Shown piece by piece: positions 10,870 through 21,509 of a stretch of DNA of 64,000 nt. Numbering within the stretch: position 1 is the first letter of the stretch; each line of letters starts with the position of its first letter. Where the stretch lies: assembly GCF_019320115.1 (NCBI RefSeq), contig NC_089594.1, forward strand, positions 23,367,086 to 23,431,085, read 5' to 3'. The stretch is from Miscanthus floridulus (taxonomy: Eukaryota; Streptophyta; Magnoliopsida; Poales; Poaceae). The notes under the pieces are model-generated. The model ran no database searches and was not told the DNA's origin. It worked only from the letters and a program-made list of their open reading frames with translations. A program made the translations under genes and the position numbers.

Positions 10870-12536
10870 ATGGCTTGTGTCAAGAATGCCAGAGGTGGTC
10901 CAGGTGATGAGGATCCGAGACATCCGCCTCGCTTGCCTATTGATGTTAAAGGCAAGGCAACGAAGAAGCTTGCCACAAAGAAGAGGAAGTATGCCGATGC
11001 TGACATAGAGAGAGCAGCAACAGTTGTAGCCACCGCAGAGCGTGCAGAGAGAGGAGGTGCTAGGAGTGGAGTCCAGATCACAGATCAGCTTTCACTAGTA
11101 CAGAGGGCAGCTATTGAGTAGGTTGAGCACTGTCATGGTAGTCTAGCTAGGATTGTCATGATCAAGAGATGGCGTGTTGCTTTGGAGGAGACTCAGCCTC
11201 AGGGAGAGCCACAGCAGCAGACAAAGCAGGCTCAAGTGGGAGAGTAGGCAGAGGAGATAAAGCAGGCACAGTAGCTTCACCGCTCTAGTCGTACCCGTAG
11301 CTAGGTGACACCGAGGGCAGAGACACAACGGAGGGGTTCTCGTCCGCCTCCCAGACCATAGGGTCCGCCTCTAGTGACTCATCTAGACTTAAGGTCCGCC
11401 ACAGCCAAATAGGTGTAGCAACTCAGATTTGTGCAGTTTGAGGAGTGGTTCCCGTCTAGGAGGGATGAGTGTGCTTTTGAGGGGTTTTATACACCACTAT
11501 AGGAGGATTTCTATAATGCATATCTTAACAGTGGGGTTGCATTCAGGTCTCAGAGGGTTTGCTCCTTTGAGTCCATAGTAGCAGCAGTAGGAGAGTAGAT
11601 TTGCCCTTACCTATCTTACTTGCTAGGGCTGATAGACTTACTCGGACGGATATGCATATATGTTTCATCATGGGTCCGTGAGTTCTATGCTACACTTTGG
11701 ATAGACCTGTAGCACATATTTATATATTTTGTATTCAGAGGCAGAGACTATAGACTGATGAGCTTCAGGGTCAGAGAGATACTCAGGCTTCAGGAGTAAC
11801 CCATCTGGCTACATGAGGTTTGCTATGGTCAGACAGCACCTCCTAGATGCCCTCACGGTGGTCTTGTACCTCTTACAGATCTGGTTCACCATTGCTTCAT
11901 AGAGCCTTTCGGTGAGGGGTCGAGCAGGACACCTAGGGATCTCACTCCTATAGCCAGACTACTAGATGCTATCATGAGGAGGACCCTGCTTCTGAGGATG
12001 GGATATCGTGAGGGTTTGACTCACATTCAGTTATGGCTCCTGAACTCTCTGATGCAATAGACTGTATTTGATATTTGGTATCTTATTTTATTAGAGATGG
12101 AGGACACTCTTGTAGAGGGGTTCAGAGGTCACAGGCAGCTGCCATATGCTCACTGGATTACATTCTTGATTCATAGGGTAGTTATAGTGAGGCCTCCAGA
12201 GATGCTGGCAGAGTATTCTGGTACCACTATCGAGTTCCCTGCATATAACTTGACCTAGACGCTCCATCACAGCATGCTAAGTGCACTTAGCCAGCCACAC
12301 CGTCGTCTAGAGGTGCCAGAGACTGTAGCCCAATAGGATGAGACTATCAGGGGCATTGCAGCTACAGAGGAGGAGTAGTTAGATGCTCAGCAAGAGGGTA
12401 TGGTAGATAGCGAACCTAGTGATAGTTTAGATGATAACTACCAGGATATCCCTCAGATGCCTCCTCGATGACATGACCATGAGGATGGTAGCTCTAGTTC
12501 AGCTCCACCTGCACCGCAGATAGACCTCACTCTACT
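10870..12536 (+). pseudogene. RE1 env-like ORF, first part
   Basis: SIRE-type copia elements carry a third ORF of unproven function after pol, often called env-like. This one starts at ATG 10870 (MACVKNARGGPGDEDPRHPP), has a basic stretch (KKLATKKRKY) that could be a nuclear signal, then a central region (FEEWFPSRRDECAFEGFY ... WVREFYATL ... RTPRDLTPIARLLDAIMRRT ... HRQLPYAHWI). The frame is unbroken in phase for about 1.67 kb but holds 16 stops: 14 TAG, one TAA and one TGA. No transmembrane segment or signal peptide is evident, so 'env' is only a positional name. RE2 interrupts it at 12537. Confidence 0.7.
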
Positions 12537-14909
12537 TGAAAGTGTATCTAGTCCTTTAGTGGGTTTTGGATAATTGAATGACAATGTGATTAAAGGACTA
12601 ACCCGTTTGCTAAGTGTGGACAGGTAATAGGTTATCTCACAGGTACTTAATAAAAGCCAAAATAATGTGTTGTTGTGTAAACAATCTAGTTCAAGCACAA
12701 GACAACAATGCAAATGGAATTCATGCAAAGGCTTAATTATTATGGGATTTCCATGTTCTATGTGAAAGCAAGCTTGTAAGAATTAATTAATGAGACATAA
12801 GGGATTGCATATGGATTGGTCTCATATTTGAAGCTTGCTAAATTGAAATGAAAAAGATAACAATACATGAATGGATGATTCAACACAAGATGTGACTTGA
12901 TGGCTTGAGATGGTGAAGATAGCAAGGAAATGCTTTGAGGTACTAAGCAAGGGTGAAGGGCAAGCGACGGCTTGGCGGTCGAAGAACCTAGCTAGGGTGA
13001 AGTAGAAAGTACTTGCATTTAGTCAAGCTACTAATCAAGCCATGATACTCATATTGATGTGGAGGATCAAATCACTATTGGAGTGTTTGATGGAAGTGAC
13101 TTAATACATTTGGGATTATTTAAATTTGATGAATGGAATCAAGTCACGTGCTCAAGATGGCTATGCTCAAGTGAAAAGATCTATATCAACATGTTGGCAC
13201 CCTCACTTGATGAAGATTGGAATACACGGCTTCGTGTGAAAGAGATCAACTCAAAAGGTTTAACTTCATTATACTTTTAATTTTGAGTTAATAGGAATGC
13301 CGTACTATTAAGAGGGATGCATCATGTTGATTGATAATGTTTCATAAGTGCTCAAGCCAACCCATGTGAGTTTTGAGTATTTGAGCGACAAAAGAGCTAA
13401 CTTTATTTTTGCTGGTCTGGCAATACCGAACGTGTCTGGTATTGATACCGGACATGTCCGGTATTTACCCAGCAGTGGTAAAATTATTGTTCTTGGGTTG
13501 GTTTGTCGGGAGTTTCGATGGTCGGGAGTTTCGGCAATGGTCGGGTGTTCCGACATCTCGTACTTTAACTGACATTGGAGAGTTCACTGTCCTGGCCATA
13601 CCGGACGTGTCCGGTATGGATGGCCAGAAGCCAACAACTAGTTTTCAAATGCTTTGAGGGTTGGGAGTTCCGACGTGAGGCGGAAGTTCCGACACCTCAC
13701 ATACTTTAACTCAGTTACATGTTTTTTAAAATTACTGAGGGTCAGGAGTTCCGACGTGAGTTGGGAGTTTCGACGGTCGGGAGTTCCGGCATTCATCGGG
13801 TATTCCGACGTCTCACAACTTCACTATAACTTAGTTACTATTGGCACAGTGTAAGTTATACCGGACGTGTTCGGTATGCATACCGGACATGTCCGGTATT
13901 GCAACGGCTATAAAACGGCTAGTTTTTCAAGGGGGCTATAAATACCCCAAGCCTCCACCTTTGGAGGCTGCTGATGCTGCTGATTCTACTGATACACACA
14001 CACACACATTTTTGAGCCTTGCCAACTCTCCCAACCCTTTCTTAGTGAGTGATTGATCAAATTTGCCAAATCAAATTGTGGGTTAGTGAAATTAAAAAAG
14101 AGAACAATCCAACCACTTGAGCACTTATGCATATTGTCAATCTCATGATTTGCATTTGTTACTCTTAGACTCTTCGGTCCTAGACGGTTAGGCGTCGCTA
14201 GAGAGCACCCGAGAAATTGTGGTGTGCCTCGGAAAGTTTGTAACGGTCGATTCTGCCGCCTTGGAATCATCTAATGGAAGGAGGAAAAGGGGTTTGAAAA
14301 GACTCTGACTAGAGTGACCTTTGTGGTACCCTCTAGGGCTGACCTTCGCTGGGTCACCCACAGCCCCCTCAACAGAGAGTAGGACTCGAACGAGTCCAAA
14401 CTTCGGTAAAACAAATATCGTGTCTCAATTTGCATTTTATTCGATATTTATGTTGCTCTAGCTCTTGTGCAAGTTCTCTGTGTTTACTGTCATCTCCAGT
14501 AGATACCTGCAGTTTGGTTTGAAGATAGAAATCGAAGGGAGCAAGTTTGGGGCTATTCTGCAGAAATCTTGTATACTGGACACATTCGGTATACCTACTG
14601 GACACGTCCGGTATTGATCACTGTGCCAGGCTGTTCTACAGAACACGTGCATACCGGACACGTCCGGTATTTCCTGCCTGCACTGAATATATTTATTCTC
14701 TGTTCTAACTTTGTGTTGCAGGGTTGTAGCTTCTAGATATATTCCTTATACCTTGTATACTCTGTGGCTAACTTGTGAGGGGTGGTACTACTCTTTATTT
14801 GGAGTTTCTATTTTGGAAACTCCCTTTACTAATCATTTCCGTATTTAAAGGTGTTAATTTTCAGAAATGCCTATTCACCCCCCTCTAGGCGGCATCCTAG
14901 GTCCTTTCA
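12537..14909 (+). repeat. RE2 5' LTR, full length
   Basis: Starts TGAAAGTGTATCTAG and ends TCCTTTCA immediately before the PBS, 2373 bp. It aligns with 21510-23350 until position 14404, after which the 3' copy is lost. It carries two kinds of inverted motif, a TATA box at 13936 and a long U5. Confidence 0.85.
13425..13943 (+). promoter_or_regulatory. RE2 LTR promoter: paired palindromes and TATA box
   Basis: Near-palindromes of the form ACCGGACRTGTCCGGT start at 13425 and 13447, 13600, 13860 and 13882. A second motif, CGGGAGTTCCGACG, recurs between 13503 and 13810. CTATAAAT at 13936-13943 follows. Another pair starts at 14575 and 14597, with a single copy at 14653, downstream of the TATA box. 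The core ACGTGTC matches the plant ABRE/bZIP-type element, so a bZIP binder is possible. Confidence 0.6.
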
Positions 14910-14911
14910 AT

Positions 14912-14922
14912 TGGTATCAGAG
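14912..14922 (+). other. RE2 primer binding site (initiator tRNA-Met)
   Basis: TGGTATCAGAG two bases after the LTR end, the same as in RE1. Confidence 0.85.
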
Positions 14923-14960
14923 AGGGTTCTCACCTAAAGCTTCACCGCCGTGAGAAAAGG

Positions 14961-16911
14961 ATGTCGACGCCTATCGAGTTGGAGCCGGTGCTTCTCCAAA
15001 ATGATGGTTCAAACTTTCTAACTTGGTTAATACATGTACTCAATGCTTTTAGAGACATTAGTCCTCTTGTTAAGCATATTGTGGATGCAAGCATACCTCT
15101 TCCTATAGTTGATTGGAGCAACTACAAAAATTTGTCAAAAGAGAAAGAGATATGTGTGCAACTCAATGCTCAAGCTATTAATGTCATTTTGAGTACATTG
15201 AGTGTAGAGGTTCAAGATGAGGCAATCTTCAATGGACAACCACCTCTGGAGAGTGCTCATCTCATTTGGACTAGACTTTTTGAGTTATATGTAAAATCCA
15301 AATGTGATGATGCACTTGAGATCGAGTCAATGGAAAGTATGTCCATTGTGTCATCATGCAGCGAAGAAGCCTCACAAGATCTCAAGAGCGCCGAGCCGAA
15401 GCAAGATGTGCAAGCAGCCCATGACCCGCTATCTGCCTGCACATACCGAACATGTCCAGTATGCCTACCGGACGTGTTCGGTATGACCAAGGCAGTAGAC
15501 CAGCGAGCAGCTGTTTGCAATGATGCTCAAGCCTGGTGGCGACCAAGTGATGAGTCAACCTCAGTATCTCATGATACTCATCACTTGTGTCTCATGGCCA
15601 AGAAAAGCAAGAAAAAGAGTAACAAGAAAGATCAAGAAAAGGAGAAAGCACAAGTAGATGATCAAGATGAGAGTGATGTTGAAGTTGAAGACAACTACAA
15701 CCTTGATCATCTCAATCGCAAAGACAAGTTCATCATCATGAAGATAGTTGAAAAGAATGATGAGCTTGAAGAAGAGATTGAGAAGCAAGAGCAATCACTT
15801 CAAAAGCAAGAATTGTTTCTCATCTCCAAGATGGAAGAACTAAAGGCTCTAAGTAAAAGGTATGAAAAATTGTCAATTGAGTATGGTTTAGTTACTAACT
15901 CCTCTTCTAGTATTTCACAACTAGAGAAGGAAAACTTGGAGCTCAAGGCAAGGCTAGATGAACTATCAAGCAAGTATAATGTGCTACAAGCAAATTATGT
16001 TCATCTAAAGTGCTCTCATGAGGAAGTAGTAGAATCAAGCATCATGCTTGAGGTGGCTCATGAGGTTGTGATTACATCGGTAAAATTTTCTCAACCTCTC
16101 ACACATCCACTCACTAGTACACCATCTCAATTAAATGTTTCTTGTACTAATGAGTGTGCATCTCAAGCAAGCCAATCTTCGATTGAGCTAAATCTCATAG
16201 AAAACATAGAGCTCAAAGAAGAAGTGAAAAGATTAAAGAAAGGTGATTCGATTGAAGGGTAAGGAGAAAGCACAACCTTCTCAAGATAACCGTGATAACA
16301 TGGTGAAGAAGCTTGAGAAGGGTACAAACTTTGCTTCCTCCAAAACCCAACAAAGGAATCACATCTCAAGCAAGGCCAACCCAACCAAGAGCAAGAAACA
16401 TAGAAAAAAGATGTGCTATGGTTGTGGATTGTATGGACATGAGTGGGCTATGTGTCCACACAAGAGTTGGGCCAACAAGGTTGAAGCCAATCAAAAGGCT
16501 TCTACCAAGGAGGCCAAGCAAATGAAGAGTGATGGACAAAGTGCTTGTCTCATGAGCAAGAAATTGGGGCATCCTACTAAGAAATGTCCAATGTACAAAG
16601 AGGAAAGAAAGGAAGCCCAAGTTGCAACAAGGAGACGCTATGGATGCAATGAGATGGGCCATAAGGTTGATAGATATCCATACAAGCAAAGCAAGCATAG
16701 AGCAAACAAAGGCCGCATATGCTATGCTTGTAGAAGAAAGGGGCATCTAAGCTATGAATGCCCAAATGGTAATGCTCCTAAGCCAAACACATATGTTTAT
16801 AATGATAAGCTTAGGAAGACCATAAATGGAGTTAGCACTAGCAAGGTGATGTGTTCACCACAAACTAGTGCTAGAGCCATTTGGGTGCCTAAGCACTTGT
16901 TGACTAACTAA
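14961..16911 (+). pseudogene. RE2 gag with frameshift
   Basis: ATG 14961 opens a 433-codon frame with copia gag features (LLQNDGSNFLTWLIHVLNAF; LSTLSVEVQDEAIFNG). Coiled-coil regions follow (15600-16200). Near 16243-16262 the frame changes, and a second frame to 16911 carries one intact CCHC knuckle (CYGCGLYGHEWAMC), two damaged ones (SKKLGHPTKKC; YGCNEMGHKVDRY, each missing Cys residues) and a fourth good one (CYACRRKGHLSYEC). It ends with IWVPKHLLTN, like the IWVAKSLVEK tail of RE1 gag. The LTR palindrome pair is embedded in the coding sequence at 15445-15482. Confidence 0.8.
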
Positions 16912-18340
16912 AAAGGACCCAACAAGAGTCGGGTACCAAAGTATGCTTAGGTTAATGATGTAGGTACTTGATGATGAGATAAAGGCTTCGGGGTGGTTGA
17001 GCAAGCAATTTGACAATATTCACTCAATCTATCAACTAATTCTTATTATAATCCCTTATATGGTTGACCCAAAGATAATTCAATGAATATATCATATATT
17101 TCATCCTCACCATTAGTAACAAGTACCTAAACCTTTTAGGATAGCCACTTTGTTCGTTTCGTGTTCTATAGCTCACAAATAGGTACATTTGTGAAATAAT
17201 AAAAGTGGCTAATTAGATTCAATTAAAAGAATTCTACTTTGCCATATGATGCTTCTAACGACTCTCTAGTAAACCAATTCATGTGTTGAGGTACAAGTTT
17301 ACAATAAATACTAGAGCTAAACGAAGAATCACAAGCAGCGAATTAATTGTGTCTGTCCTGCACCTACCGGACGTGTCTGATATTACTACTGGACGTGTCC
17401 GGTATGGCCAGGGACAGAAGGTAAGTGTTTCTGTTCTTTATATTCCGGACATATCCGGTATATATACCGGACGTGTCCGGTATTATAGGAACCAGAACAC
17501 AATTTGAATTACAACTGTATATTTTCATATATCCTTAACTTACCAGAAGCTTGTGTTTTATCAAAACTAAGTGGATTGTGAGCATCTCTTGAACTCAATT
17601 GTAAATATGGAAATTTTATTAGGTTTATGGTCAAAATGGAAAATTGGCTCTCAATTTCTTAATAGAATAAAAGTGCTTGTTGAAAGTAATTCAAATTACT
17701 TGAAGCACTTATTTAGGGGGAGCTAAATTTCTATTTTGCACCATTGTGGACTAACAAATTTATCTAGCATTCTTTGTAGTTCTTTGGATGAAAATGTATC
17801 TAGCATGATTATTTGGCAATTGAGGTCAACATAAAGGTCATCATGCTATTTATCTTCTTAGTGGTATTCTTGTGGACTCAAGGCAAAGGTATGTGTTTAC
17901 ATACATACATTGTAAGTGTATCTAAGGCCCTTTATTTGTTAGAATGTGCATTTGTGTGACATAGGAGAAATGTTTTTCAAAACCCCTAACTAGCATGAGT
18001 AGGAAGTGTGAATTTGAAAAACTATTTGAATCTTGGTCTTTGTGACCTAGCCTTGTCATGTGATGATTATAGCTCTCCTTGATTGTTTGATTGGCTAATC
18101 ACACATGACATGGCTTTCTTAAGTCCACAATCTACTATGTCTTACTCTATCTCTCTCAAGTAAGCGAAATCTTGTATATGCCAAATATTTGGCAAAGAGA
18201 AAATCATTTTATGGCATTGGATAAGGAAAGTGATGATACTCAGCTTGGATCAAGATTATATACCTTTTTAGACTGAGAAATAACAGAAAAGGGGATTGGA
18301 AGAGAGAAAACACCTTTTGGAATTATTTGGGCCAGCCCGC
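16912..18340 (+). other. RE2 spacer in place of pol
   Basis: AT-rich, with no ORF that resembles pol in any frame. It contains a GGGGGAGCT tract (17716-17724), like those seen near 3' ends of related elements, and two palindrome pairs (starts 17366/17388 and 17444/17466). This is where a complete relative would have pol. Confidence 0.6.
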
Positions 18341-18344
18341 GTAT

Positions 18345-18378
18345 ACCGGACGTGTCCGGTATGAGCGGGGCTATAAAA
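18345..18378 (+). promoter_or_regulatory. RE2 internal promoter candidate
   Basis: ACCGGACGTGTCCGGT at 18345-18360 is followed ten bases later by CTATAAAA (18371-18378), the same motif and TATA combination as in the LTR U3. It lies 630 bases before the second ORF. Function is inferred from layout. Confidence 0.5.
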
Positions 18379-19007
18379 CCGAGCGTACCCCTTCAGCCCA
18401 GACATGATTGTCTCCTTCCAACCAACCTAGCCACTAACTTCTTCCTCACCTAGGGCGACCGAGGACTTCACCAAGAAAAAAGAGAGAAGGAGATCGCATT
18501 GGAGAAGGCTTGCAACAAGATTGAAGGCTCGGGAACTTGGATTTCTCATCGCCTTCTCATCTCTCCTCTCAAGGTACCCTAATCATGGACCTCGTCTGAT
18601 CTACATGGTCAATGCATGATTTTGAAATTCCTTCAGTCAATATGGTGCATTGGTGATATAGAAGCAATGTCCAAAGTTTGGAATTGATCCATGATGGTTT
18701 GAATCGAGGAACCCTAGTTAGGGTTGCTGGGCGCCCATATCAGACGTGTCTGGTATGCTACCGGACGTGTCCGATATGGCCCAGTAGAGTAGCTCCTCTG
18801 CTTCATTTTGATTCAATCCAATATTAGAATTGTTTGATAGGCTTAGCTTCTTTTGTATTTTCGTTTTGCATACCTATTGACAGTTGTGTGTCAAAGATGG
18901 ATGTAAAACCATGGATCAAAGATTCTATGTCTAAATTGCAATTCGAGATTAAATTTTGGGCATGTATCTGAAATTTCTTGAAAATCTTTGGATATAGGAC
19001 AACAGCC
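18379..19007 (+). other. RE2 leader of second ORF with possible intron 18574-18997
   Basis: CTCAAG/GTACCC at 18574 and an AT-rich run ending GATATAG at 18997 would define a 424-bp intron. Splicing would place the ATG at 19008 about ten bases into the second exon. The intron holds another motif pair (18739 and 18760). The sites are plausible but unconfirmed. Confidence 0.35.
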
Positions 19008-20837
19008 ATGAGTGGATGACAGGAGCCGAGGTCCAAGCACAGGCATGATCCAGCACTTGAAAAGTATAAGAAGGTGAGACAGGAAATGCATCCTGGATTC
19101 AAGCCGACCAGTAGGAGGTCTACCAGGGTTGCCTCTAGTGCAGCAGCTCAGTATGTAGAGGGGTCAGGGAGCTCTTCTTCTAACACTAACACTGATGAGT
19201 TCAGAGTGGAGTCTAGAGAAGAAAGAAAGAGGAAGAGCACTGACAGAGGATCAGATGGTGATAGCTCAGATGAGGAGCAGGAGATTGAGGAGGAGGAGCC
19301 AGTTCCTCCTATTTAGCACTAGCCTGGTCAGGGTATGCATTATGGTCTCCTTGAGACATGTTTGCCCAATGTGCCCTCTTATGTTCCTAGAGTTGACTAC
19401 AAGGGAAAGGGTATGACTAGGAAAGCTAGAGATGAGCGAAGGGTTGATCCGAGAGGCTTACCTAAGGTTCAGTATGATCACCGCTTCCAGACAGCTTTTC
19501 ACCTTGACTTCTACTCTGGTGTGATTCTCACCAGGAACCCAGTTATTGCCAAGTCTTAGTGGATTGACTGGCAGTACATTAGAGAGTTGCAGAAGGCCTC
19601 AGTTGATCATGCCATTGCTATTTGCCAGCGCACTGGGGTTTATGAGATCATGGAGTTCCAGCATTACTGGAACACAGAGGTAGTAGCTCAGTTCTATGCT
19701 ACTCTGTCTATTGAGGAGGATGAGAGGCGAATGCACTGGATGCTTGAGGGCCAGTGGTACAGTGTTGATTATGATGTTTTCGCCACTCACCTTGGCTTTT
19801 TAGAGGATGACCTCCAGAGAGATCGGATCCACACCGAGCAGGTTTTACCCCCTGAGCAGCTTGCCTATATGTATCCACCAGGAGGTGAGAGAGGAGTAGT
19901 GGGGAAGGTTCTAGGTCTGCACCCTACCTATAGATACCTAGATAGGATGTTTAGGAAGACTATTGACTACAAGGGTGGAGATAAGGGCAACATTGCTGAT
20001 TATTCCAAGAACCTACTCCATAGGATGGCACCTGATGCTCGGCCCTTCAGCGTGTTTGACTTTATTTGGTTCAAGATCAGGAGTGTGGGAGAGAGGCCCC
20101 TCAAGGGATGTGGTTTTGCTCCTTATATCATGTATATGATTGAGCAGGTGACAGGGCACACATTCGAGTATGATAAGATTCACAAGGCCCTGAAGATTGT
20201 TACAGATCTACCTAAGATAGGGTTATCTCTAGCAGGACCAGGAGGAGCAACAGCAACACCAGAGGTAGATGCACCTGAGAGTGGTGCACCAGCAGGAGCT
20301 TCACCTCCACCACGTGCTCCTTCATGTTCTACTTCACACTGTGGCAGTCCTCCCTCGCCTATCCATAGGCTTTTTAGCTCCATATTTGGGATATGCCGAG
20401 ACATCCAAACTAGGCAGTAGGAGGAGAGGGAGGCTAAGAGAAAGGACACTCGAACCTTGAAGCAAATTGCTTCTAGGCTTAAGCTTGATCCTCCTAGGTC
20501 TCCTCTATCAGATGAGGCAGCTAGTGAGCCTGAGACTGAGGAGCAGCAGCAGGCCAGATATGATAGAGAGTATGTTGAGTTCATTCAGCGACAGCAGCAG
20601 CAGGCACCTGAGCACCCTGACACTCTACCACTTCAGGCTCGTATGCCTACTCACTCTTAGCCACGTCCTAGCACTGTAGACGACTATGCTTCAGACTGGT
20701 GGAGTGACCACACTGGTGGTGGTGGCTACTATGGGTCTGGTGGCTATGACCCATCTAGTGCGGGTGGTTCTCATCCAGCCAGTGTTACACACTCAGATGA
20801 TGAGGAGGCTGGTAGAGATGATGACGATGATGAGTGA
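19008..20837 (+). pseudogene. RE2 second ORF (env-like/accessory), 609 codons with six stops
   Basis: One frame from ATG 19008 (MSG*QEPRSKHRHDPALEKY) to TGA 20835-20837, interrupted by one TGA and five TAG codons but with no frameshift. The N-terminal part is Ser/Glu-rich and basic; the central part (WIDWQYIRELQKASVDHAIA; FQHYWNTEVVAQFYATLSIE; WYSVDYDVFATHLGF) looks globular; then a Pro/Ser-rich linker, a Gln-rich segment and a Gly/Asp-rich acid tail. The pattern (F...VAQFYATL, then a 'G..Y.V....FA..LGF' block) recalls the plant 'putative plant transposon protein' domain and the RE1 env-like ORF. Function unknown. Confidence 0.65.
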
Positions 20838-21495
20838 TCTCAGCTTTCAGTGACATCTTGTAGCCCCTTTGTCCTTAGTATGTCATTGTTGGACCTTTGT
20901 GGTGATAGATGACAAAGGGGGAGAGAGACTGATTAAAGCTTCAGGATAGTTTCATTTGCTTATCTTTGTACCTGAAGATATGTACTGTAGGCTGTAGTGG
21001 TTTTTGTTTTTGAGCTTCATTGATGTATCTTGAGTTTGAGACAGTTTGTATCATGTGAGAGATGAGACTCACTTATGCTTTATCAATGTATCTCTTGAGA
21101 CATGATCTTTATTTATATATCAGTGGTTTTTGGACTTGAGAAAATGTGTAATGAGTGCTTTGTGTAACATACATGTGTTGTATTTGTTTTCATAAGGTCT
21201 ATACATGCTAGAGTGAAAATAATTGATGTGATGTCTTTATATTTATTCTTGTGTGATATATCTTGTCATATGCATCATGGTTTTCACCTTGTCACACACA
21301 CATGCACCCCACGGATGCAATAATTTAGGGGGAGTCTCCTATATGTTTTAATATGTGCAATTGACATTTGAGGTCATTTTGTGAATTCTAATCATAAGCA
21401 CATATTAAGGGGGAGCCTCTTATAAATCATTGAACTCAAAAGTTTAAATGTTTATATCATTTTGTAAGCTTTTAATCAAGTTGTCATCAATCACC
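20838..21495 (+). other. RE2 3' spacer
   Basis: Noncoding, T-rich, with repeated GGGGGAG tracts (20920, 21330, 21411) and a CACACACATGCACCCCACGG stretch that is also seen in RE3 (near 6733-6755). These are typical of the 3' end of this element group. Confidence 0.55.
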
Positions 21496-21508
21496 AAAAA
21501 GGGGGAGA
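21496..21508 (+). other. RE2 polypurine tract
   Basis: AAAAAGGGGGAGA directly before the 3' LTR start at 21510. Confidence 0.8.
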
Positions 21509-21509
21509 T

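Noticed and set aside
12453..12728. 91-codon minus ORF across the RE2 5' LTR start, repeated at 21444-21701
   Set aside because: The same sequence occurs at both LTR starts and reads LTR DNA; no protein evidence.
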